Part shown: piece after piece, positions 57,572-64,000 of the stretch
How the letters are laid out: the number at the start of each line of letters is the position of its first letter
Numbering within the stretch: the stretch's first letter is position 1
Origin: Deferrisoma camini S3R1
GTDB lineage: Bacteria > Desulfobacterota > Deferrisomatia > Deferrisomatales > Deferrisomataceae
Direction of reading: 5' to 3'
Length of the DNA stretch: 64,000 nucleotides
Assembly (NCBI RefSeq): GCF_000526155.1
Contig: NZ_JAFN01000001.1
Coordinates: 562,501 to 626,500 of the forward strand
Notes under the pieces: model-generated
The model's input: the letters and a program-made list of their open reading frames with translations, nothing else
What the model was told of the DNA's origin: nothing
The model's database searches: none
Made by a program: the position numbers and the translations under genes

Positions 57572-60500
57572 GTGAGGCGCGTGCTGTGGGGGATGCTCGG
57601 CGTGGTGGGGGCGGTGGTGGCCGGGCTGTGGGCCTTGGGCCTGCCTCCGGTGGAGCGGGCCGTGGTGGGGTGGGCCCAGGCCCGTGCCGGCCGTGCGGGC
57701 ATCGACCTGGAGGTCGGATCCTTCGACTTCGATCCGTGGAAGGTGCGGGTCAGAGTGCAGGCGCTCCACGTGCGGGGTCCCTCGGGCCGGTGGCGGGTGG
57801 ACCTGGACGCGGGCGAGGTGCGGCTCCACCCGGGCCGGTCCCTGGCGGGCCGGCCCCGGCTGACCCTGCGGCTGGTGCGGCCCCGTGTGCGGGTGGCGGC
57901 CGGACCGGGGAGCGGGGGGGGCGGCCCGCGGCAGGGACCGTCGGAGGGAGCCCGTCTCTGGCTGGCCTCGGTGGAGGAGCTGGAGATCGTCGGCGGCGAG
58001 GTCTCCTGGGCCGACCCGCCCCGGGATCTGGAGGTGGTCCTCCGGTCGATCGAGGGCCGCTGGAAGAACGACCGGGGGGAGGTGCGGCTGGGCCGGGGCG
58101 AGGTGCGATGGGCCGGCCGGGCGCAGGCCTTGGAGGCCGTGTTCCGGGGTTCGCGCCGGTGGGGCGTGCTCCGGATCGACGAGGCGTCCCTGAAGCTGCC
58201 GTGGGCCTCGGTGGGCCTCGACGGCACGTGGGCGGGTCGTGACCGGCTGGACCTGACCCTGCGGATCGGGCTGCGGGCCGGCGAGGTCCCGGCGGAGTGG
58301 ATCGCGGCGGCCCGCTTGGGGCGGTTCGCGCCGCTGGCCGGAGAGGTCTCGGTGGTGGGCCGGGTCGGGGGCACCGTGTCCGAGCCCGCGGCCAAGGGCA
58401 CGGTTCGCCTGTCGGGCGGGCGGTTCGGCCCCGTGACCGGGGCCACCGCCCGGGCCTCGTGGAAGGCGGACGGGGGCGGCCTTCGGTTCACCGGGCTGCG
58501 GGTCGCGAGCTCGGTGGGCGGGGTGGACGCCATGGAGGGCGGGCTGTACTGGGACGACGGGCTCCGGCTGGAGGCGGCCGGCCGGGTGGAGGGGTTCGAC
58601 CTCAGGCCGTTCATGGGCCTGTTCGTGCCCCGGTGGTTCCCCGTGGGCCTGCGGGCCACCGGCCGGGTGGAGGCCCGGGGCCCCCTCCGGCCGCGGCTCG
58701 CGCTGCGTTACCGGCTGTCCTGCGGGGTGGAGGGGCTGGACGTGACCGTGCGGCCGGGAGAGGCTCCGGTGTACGCCCTGGCCCGGGCCCGGGTGGAGGC
58801 CGAGGGCACGGTGGGAACCCGTGACCTGACGGTGGACCGGGCCGACATCCGGGCCGACTCGGCCCGGGTGCGAATCTCCAAGGGCCGGGTGGAGTACCGC
58901 AAGGGCTTGTGGTTCGACACCGAGCTTTCCTTCGAGGATCTGGCCCTGGCCGGTCGGTGGGCCCCCGCCGGCCTGCAGGCGCGGGGCACGGCGCGGGGCC
59001 GGTTCGGCGGTCCGTACCGGAACCTGGAGTTCACCTACGACGTGGGGGCCCGGGTGAGCTATCGGAACGTGGATCTGGGACCGGTGGAGGCCCGGGTCTG
59101 GCTGGACTACCGGGGGCTGCGGATCGAACAGGGCCGGTGGACCCCCCCATGGGGCCGGGTGGAGGTGGAGGGGGCGCTGGGGTGGGCCCCGGACCGGCCC
59201 ACCGAGCTGACCGTGCGGGCTCGGGAGGCGGACCTGGCCGGCTTGGCAGGGGCCGTGGGGGGGATGGGTTGGCCGGTTCCGGTGGAGGTCGGGGGCACGG
59301 CCGGGGTCCGGGCCCGGCTGAGGGGCGGCCCGCGGGATCCCCGGTTCGAGGCCCGCATCGAGGGGCAGGGGGTGACGGTGGGCCGGCTGCGGATCCCGGA
59401 CCTGACCGCCACGGTGCGGGCCCGGCCCGGGCATTGGGAGGTGGAGGAGCTCCGGGCCCAGGTGTACGGGGGCACCGCCCGGGGGGCAGGCCGCGGAGAC
59501 CGGGTCGGGCTGGAGGCTCGGGTGGACCTGGGGGGTGTGGATCTGGACCGGCTGGCCCGGGCGTTCGGGGCGCGCCTGGGGCCTCGGCTGAGGGTCGGCG
59601 CGTTCCGGGGACGGCTGGACGTGGCAGGCCTGTACTCCTCGCCGCGGGTTCGGGCCGAGGGCACGGTGACCGGAGCGGTGGTGGCCGGCCGCAGCCTCGG
59701 CCCGGCGGACGTGACCGCCGAGTGGCAGAAAGGGCGGGTGCGGGCCCGGGCCCGGGCGTACGGAGGCGCGGTGCGGGTGGAGGCCCAGGTCGTGCCCCGG
59801 CCGGCCGGCCGGCTGCGGGTGGCATGGACGCTGGAAGGATGGGACCCGGGGGAATGGGAAGGTCTGCTGCCCCGGGGGCTCCGGCTGGGGCGGCTGGACG
59901 GCAGCGGCACCGTGGAGGGCCGCATCGGGGCCCCGCTCCCCACCTGGACCGCCGAAGGGGAGGTGGAGGCCGGGGCCGTGGCCTACCTGGGCCGGTCGGC
60001 GGGGTCGGTGAAGATCCGCGCGGACGCCGGAGGCAAGGGGATCGGCTTCCGGGTTTGGGTGCCCGAGCTGGGCACCCGGGCCGAGGGCCTGTGGTCCCTG
60101 GAGCCGGGCTGGCCCCTGGAGCTGGAGGTGCACGCCTCGGATCTGCCCCTGGCCCGGGTGGCCGGCGGGGGGTGGGACGGCCGGCTCTCGGGCAACCTCC
60201 GGGGGGTGGGAGGGGTGCGGGGGGTGTTGCAGGCCCGGTCGCCGGCGGAGGTGGTGTCGGCCCTGGCCGAGGTGCGGGGCGAGGTCTCTTGGAGGAACCT
60301 CCGGATTCCCGGCGGGGGGGCGGTCCCCGACGGAACCGCCCGGCTGGAGACGAGCGAGGCGCTGCCGCTCGTGGAGGTGTCGGCCGGCCCGGTGGCGGGG
60401 ACGCTCCGGCTGTTGGATCGCCGCCGGCTCGCGTGGCGGGCGAGCGCCCGGCTGCGGGACGCGCGGCCCGAGCTCTACCTGGGGCCCTGGATTCCCCCGG

Positions 60501-62314
60501 GCTGGGGAGGCCGGGTGAGCGGCACGGCCGAGGCCGAGGGTCGGGCCGAGCGGTTGGAGGCGGCTTCGATCGAGCTCCGGGTCGAGGACCTGGCGGGGCC
60601 GGGGCTCCGGCCCTCGCGGTGGGAGGTGGCGGCCCGGCTCGCCGGGGGGCGGTGGGAGGCCACGGCAAAGGGGGGGGAGACCCTGTGGGCGGAAGGAGCC
60701 TGGTCCCCGGCGGAGGGCGGGGCCGGCCGGGTGGTGCTCCGGGGGTTCGACCCGGCCGAGTGGGTGGCGGAGGGCCGCTGGCCGAAGGACGTGGAGGTCC
60801 GGGTGGACGGGGAGGTCGCGTTCCAGGTGGCGGCCCGGGGAGCCCTGTCGGCCGAGGCGGACCTGTCCCGGGTGACCGTGTCGGTGCCGCCGGTCCGGTT
60901 GCGCAACCACGGGCCGGTGCGGGTGCGCTGGGACGGCGGGACGCTCCGGTTCGACCAGGTGTGGCTCGAGAACGGGGAGTTCACCGTCACCCTTTCGGGC
61001 CGGGCCGACCTCGAGGAGGGGTGGGCGGTTCGGGGGAAGGTCCGGTGTGACCTTGCCGCGCTGGCCCGGTTCCTGCCACCGGTGGAGTCGGCCCGGGGCG
61101 TCCTGTTCGCCGACCTCGAGGTGGTGGGCCCCTGGGCCTCCCCGGCCCTCAGGGGGCCGATCAAGGTGCTGCCGGGGGCCGAGGCACGGCTGAGGGCGCT
61201 GGCGCTGCCCATCACCGAGGCGGAGGCCTCCGCCTACCTGGATCCCCAGGAGGGGCTGCTGCTGGAGTGGTTCGACGCCGCCCTGGGCAGCGGCCGGATC
61301 CACCTGGAGGGCCGGGTGCCGCTGGACGGGATCCGGCCCACGGACCTGCGGCTGTGGGCCGAGGTGCGCGACGTGGCCCACGAGCAGCCCCCCGGAGTGA
61401 GCTACCAGGTGGACGCGGACCTGCTGGTCTCCGGGCTTCCGCCGAACCTGCGGATCGGCGGCGAGATCCGGCTGGACCGGTTCCGGTACACCCGGCGGAT
61501 CTCGTGGAAGACCATGCTCCTGGACCTGCTCCAGCGCCGGCCCCGGCGGGTCGAGGCGGCCGCGGCCGGGGGCGGGGTGGTGGTGGATCTGGCCGTTCGG
61601 GGCGAACGGGACCTGCGGATCGAGAACAACCTGGCCCAGGTGGACCTGGCGGTGGACCTTCGGGTCCGGGGAGCCCTGCCCCGCCCCCTGCTCTGGGGCC
61701 GGGTGGAGTTCACGGGAGGCGAGGTGCGGTTTCGAAACACGGTGTACGAGGTGCGGCGAAGCGCGGTGGAGTTCCTGGGGGACGCCGGCCCGGCCCCCCT
61801 GCTGGACGTGCACGCCCGCGCCCAGATCTCGGGGTACCTGGTGAACGTGGACCTCACGGGCCCCCTCGACGACTACCAGGTGTTCCTGTCGAGCTCTCCC
61901 CCCCTGGACCGCACGGACATCGTGTCGCTGCTGACCCTGGGGGCCACCTCCGACACCCTGGCCGGCGGCCAGGGCGTGTCGGCGGCCGAGGCGGCCAGCT
62001 TCCTGACCGGCAAGGTGCAGGACACCCTGGAGTCCGGGGTGGGCGAGATCCTGGGGTTCGACCAGTTCCACATCGACCCCGCCTACTCCCCCGCGGCCCA
62101 GAGCACGGTGCCCCGGATCACCATCGGCAAGGCGATCACCCGCGACCTGTACGCCCGGTACGCGGCGACCATCGGCGCCGAGACGTCCCAGGATCTGGAG
62201 GTGCAGTACCGGCTCAGCCCCCACGTGTCCGTTCTGGGTACCTGGTCCGACCGGGGCTCCGAGACATCGGGGTCCCTGGGTGGAGAGGTCCGGTTCCGGT
62301 TTTCGTTCCGATGA
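57572..62314 (+). CDS. tamB: TamB-like translocation and assembly module protein
   Basis: A 1580-residue AsmA/TamB-family protein spanning the periplasm. One N-terminal transmembrane helix (residues 4-25) is followed by very long beta-strand repeats (AsmA-like, taurine-like). The conserved DUF490 domain forms the last 350 residues (ARAQISGYLVNVDLTGPLDDYQVFLSSSPPLDRTDIVSLLTLG, then a C-terminal F-S-F-R). Such proteins form a hydrophobic groove for lipid or outer-membrane protein traffic. The GTG at 57572 is chosen because MRRVLWGMLGVVGAVVAG gives the expected anchor; the ribosome site is weak. It is coupled to the Omp85 gene (ATGA). Confidence 0.93.
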   Translation: MRRVLWGMLGVVGAVVAGLWALGLPPVERAVVGWAQARAGRAGIDLEVGSFDFDPWKVRVRVQALHVRGPSGRWRVDLDAGEVRLHPGRSLAGRPRLTLRLVRPRVRVAAGPGSGGGGPRQGPSEGARLWLASVEELEIVGGEVSWADPPRDLEVVLRSIEGRWKNDRGEVRLGRGEVRWAGRAQALEAVFRGSRRWGVLRIDEASLKLPWASVGLDGTWAGRDRLDLTLRIGLRAGEVPAEWIAAARLGRFAPLAGEVSVVGRVGGTVSEPAAKGTVRLSGGRFGPVTGATARASWKADGGGLRFTGLRVASSVGGVDAMEGGLYWDDGLRLEAAGRVEGFDLRPFMGLFVPRWFPVGLRATGRVEARGPLRPRLALRYRLSCGVEGLDVTVRPGEAPVYALARARVEAEGTVGTRDLTVDRADIRADSARVRISKGRVEYRKGLWFDTELSFEDLALAGRWAPAGLQARGTARGRFGGPYRNLEFTYDVGARVSYRNVDLGPVEARVWLDYRGLRIEQGRWTPPWGRVEVEGALGWAPDRPTELTVRAREADLAGLAGAVGGMGWPVPVEVGGTAGVRARLRGGPRDPRFEARIEGQGVTVGRLRIPDLTATVRARPGHWEVEELRAQVYGGTARGAGRGDRVGLEARVDLGGVDLDRLARAFGARLGPRLRVGAFRGRLDVAGLYSSPRVRAEGTVTGAVVAGRSLGPADVTAEWQKGRVRARARAYGGAVRVEAQVVPRPAGRLRVAWTLEGWDPGEWEGLLPRGLRLGRLDGSGTVEGRIGAPLPTWTAEGEVEAGAVAYLGRSAGSVKIRADAGGKGIGFRVWVPELGTRAEGLWSLEPGWPLELEVHASDLPLARVAGGGWDGRLSGNLRGVGGVRGVLQARSPAEVVSALAEVRGEVSWRNLRIPGGGAVPDGTARLETSEALPLVEVSAGPVAGTLRLLDRRRLAWRASARLRDARPELYLGPWIPPGWGGRVSGTAEAEGRAERLEAASIELRVEDLAGPGLRPSRWEVAARLAGGRWEATAKGGETLWAEGAWSPAEGGAGRVVLRGFDPAEWVAEGRWPKDVEVRVDGEVAFQVAARGALSAEADLSRVTVSVPPVRLRNHGPVRVRWDGGTLRFDQVWLENGEFTVTLSGRADLEEGWAVRGKVRCDLAALARFLPPVESARGVLFADLEVVGPWASPALRGPIKVLPGAEARLRALALPITEAEASAYLDPQEGLLLEWFDAALGSGRIHLEGRVPLDGIRPTDLRLWAEVRDVAHEQPPGVSYQVDADLLVSGLPPNLRIGGEIRLDRFRYTRRISWKTMLLDLLQRRPRRVEAAAAGGGVVVDLAVRGERDLRIENNLAQVDLAVDLRVRGALPRPLLWGRVEFTGGEVRFRNTVYEVRRSAVEFLGDAGPAPLLDVHARAQISGYLVNVDLTGPLDDYQVFLSSSPPLDRTDIVSLLTLGATSDTLAGGQGVSAAEAASFLTGKVQDTLESGVGEILGFDQFHIDPAYSPAAQSTVPRITIGKAITRDLYARYAATIGAETSQDLEVQYRLSPHVSVLGTWSDRGSETSGSLGGEVRFRFSFR

Positions 62315-64000
62315 GGCGGCTGGTTGCCCTTCTGCTGACGCTGGTGCTGGCGGCGGCCGCGGCCGAGGCCGGCCAGGGCGGGGACGTGGTCTCCCGGCTG
62401 GTGATCGAGAACCGCACCCGGGTGCGCGACAAGGAGGTCCTGCGGCTCCTGGGATTGCGCGCCGGAAGGCCGCTGGACCGCCGGGAGATCGAGCGGGGCC
62501 TGGGGCTTCTCGCCCGGAAGGTGGAGGTGGGGGAGGTCCGGGTCGAGGCCGAGCCGGGGGCCGGGGGCGAGACGGTGACCGTGACGGTGCTGCCGAGGCT
62601 CCTGGTACGGTCGGTGGGGGTGCGGGGCGGGCCCCGCCGCGTCCGGGAGCGGGCCGAGGCCCGGTTGCGCACCGTGTCGGACCGGCCGGTGGTGTGGGCC
62701 CGCCTCGACAAGGACCGGGCGGAGATCCGCGAGGTGTTCCGGAGGGAGGGGTACCCGCAGGCCCGGGTCACGCCGGAGGTCCGGCCCGACGGTTCCGGCC
62801 AGTGGGCCGAGGTGGTGTTCCGGGTGGAGCCGGGAGAGCCCCGCCGGATCACCGAGGTGAGCTGGCCCCCGGACTTTCCGGTGGAGCCGTGGCGGCGGGC
62901 GGCCCTGCTGAGACTGGGGAGGGGGGATCGGGCGAGCGAGCCCGACTTGGAGACCGGGGTCCGGCGGCTCGTGTCGTTCCTGCGGCGCAACGGCTACCCC
63001 GAGGCCCGGGCCGGCAGCAGCCGGTTCGTCCCCGCGGACGGGGGCGTCCGGCTCACCGTGGGTGTGATCGCCGGCCGGCCGATCCGCTTCCGTTTCGAGG
63101 GGGTTCCGGAGTGGCGCAAGGGGGCGCTGCGGGCCGCGCTCCGGGAACGGTTCGGCCAGCCCGTGGACCGGGCCTGGCTGGACGCCGCGGCCGGGGCCGT
63201 GGCCGAGGTGCTCCGGGCAGACGGGTACCGGGACGTGCGGGTCAGCGTGCGCCAGGAGGAGCCCGGAGACACGGGGCCGCAGGTGGTCACGTTCCGGATC
63301 GAGCCGGGGCCGCGGGTGGCGGTGAAGCGGGTGGAGTTCCGGGGGAACGAGACCATCTCGGCTCGGCGGCTCCGGCGGTACATGGCCCTGGTGCAAGGGG
63401 GGCTGCTGAGACCCCCCCCGTTCACCCAGCAGGCCCTGGAGCGGGATCTTCGGGTCCTGACCGAGTACTACGCCACCAAGGGGTTCTGGGACGCGAGGGT
63501 GTCCCTGGAGGAGATGACCGTCGACCCCGCCGGCGCGGCGTCGCTGACCCTCCGGGTTGATGAGGGCACGCGGTACCGGTGGGGCGAGGTGTCCGTGCGG
63601 GTGTCGGGGGACGAGTCGTTCCGGGCCCCGGTCGACCGGGTGCGCTCGGGGGCGTGGGCCGACGCGGGGCATCTGGAGGAGGTGCGCCGGGATCTGATCC
63701 AACGGCTCGCCGCGGCCGGGTTCCCGGAGGGGCGGGTCACCTACGAAACCCGGGTACGGCGGGGGAGCGGGGTGGTGGACGTGGCGTTTCGGGTGCAGAC
63801 CGGCCCCAGGGTCCGGTTCGGCAAGGTGGTGGTCAGCGGCAACGCCCGCACCCAGACCAAGGTGATCCGCAGGGAGCTCACGTTTCGCCCGGGCGACCTG
63901 TGGGACCCGGCCGCGATCCGGGCGTCCCGGCAGAGGCTGTACGGGCTGGGCTTCCTTCGAAGGGTGGAGGTGGTGCCGGTTCCCACGCTTGCGCCGGCCG
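62311..64000 (+). CDS. Omp85/BamA-TamA family protein with multiple POTRA repeats (partial)
   Basis: The gene is cut by the window end after 563 codons. A signal peptide (residues 1-20) is followed by repeated POTRA-like domains. I count seven: about 25-98, 103-165, 175-238, 250-322, 332-402, 418-482 and 490-555. Repeats end in patterns such as YYATKGFWDARV and LYGLGFLRRVEVV. The beta-barrel lies beyond the window. BamA has five POTRAs and TamA three, so seven is unusual. Coupling to tamB suggests the TamA role in outer-membrane assembly. Confidence 0.88.
   Translation, partial: MRRLVALLLTLVLAAAAAEAGQGGDVVSRLVIENRTRVRDKEVLRLLGLRAGRPLDRREIERGLGLLARKVEVGEVRVEAEPGAGGETVTVTVLPRLLVRSVGVRGGPRRVRERAEARLRTVSDRPVVWARLDKDRAEIREVFRREGYPQARVTPEVRPDGSGQWAEVVFRVEPGEPRRITEVSWPPDFPVEPWRRAALLRLGRGDRASEPDLETGVRRLVSFLRRNGYPEARAGSSRFVPADGGVRLTVGVIAGRPIRFRFEGVPEWRKGALRAALRERFGQPVDRAWLDAAAGAVAEVLRADGYRDVRVSVRQEEPGDTGPQVVTFRIEPGPRVAVKRVEFRGNETISARRLRRYMALVQGGLLRPPPFTQQALERDLRVLTEYYATKGFWDARVSLEEMTVDPAGAASLTLRVDEGTRYRWGEVSVRVSGDESFRAPVDRVRSGAWADAGHLEEVRRDLIQRLAAAGFPEGRVTYETRVRRGSGVVDVAFRVQTGPRVRFGKVVVSGNARTQTKVIRRELTFRPGDLWDPAAIRASRQRLYGLGFLRRVEVVPVPTLAPA

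Overview
The window is a gene-dense, very GC-rich stretch of a Gram-negative chromosome. It has an outer-membrane export system (TamB plus an Omp85 protein), class III PHA synthase (PhaC/PhaE), a sigma-54 response regulator, exopolysaccharide genes of the exosortase/PEP-CTERM-associated type, pyruvoyl arginine decarboxylase and a ThiD-ThiN fusion. This mix suggests a deltaproteobacterial-type organism (Desulfuromonadota or a Deferrisoma-like lineage). That placement is inferred from gene content, not from a marker phylogeny. No rRNA, tRNA, phage, CRISPR array or transposase gene was seen.

Layout: 394-2278 (-) uracil phosphoribosyltransferase and uracil permease. 2435-3415 HDOD protein. 3405-6546 (-) a five-gene polyamine operon led by an HTH-cupin regulator: SAM decarboxylase, pyruvoyl arginine decarboxylase, spermidine synthase and agmatinase, with tandem palindromic operators upstream. 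6799-8921 a glucosaminidase and a polysaccharide deacetylase. 9353-9937 periplasmic cyclophilin. 10297-21345 an exopolysaccharide cluster: sigma-54 regulator, export protein, beta-barrel, tyrosine kinase, initiating sugar transferase, ExeA-like ATPase, an unusual GspE-like ATPase and a deacetylase. 21430-26825 the 2-oxoglutarate dehydrogenase complex. 26998-28290 an SDR protein and a CooT-like nickel-binding protein. 28303-32047 a TPP riboswitch and thiamine genes. 32642-33892 a UMF1 permease. 34049-38984 PHA genes on both strands. 39700-42579 MiaB, a bifunctional-nuclease-domain protein and an ArsM-like methyltransferase. 42587-56222 EcfT, TruA and a MoxR/Bat-type membrane cluster. 56470-57510 an unknown protein. 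57572-64000 TamB and an Omp85 protein with seven POTRA-like repeats, cut by the window end.

The most unusual content is between the genes. About a dozen spacers are mosaics of a small set of short modules: tandem heptamers of three kinds (GACCAAC-like, CTAGAGA-like, CAG/CTG-like), CCTCCTAG-like octamers, two short GC hairpins (GGGCC-GAA-GGCCC and GGCCCC-TGC-GGGGCC), and a CCGAAGTTAC box that often lies 1-35 nt upstream of a start codon. The modules recur in a consistent order. Five spacers also carry a 186-201 bp nested inverted-repeat element whose two ends match each other within a copy but differ between copies. One spacer looks like a paralogous empty site for it. A 176-bp MITE-like element with CTAG target duplication sits directly against one copy. 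I know of no described family that matches this system; this is from memory and no search was run.

Many start codons were moved from the longest open frame to a start with a good ribosome-binding site or a translational overlap (ATGA or GTGA). All functional names are family-level calls read from the sequence, with no database search.
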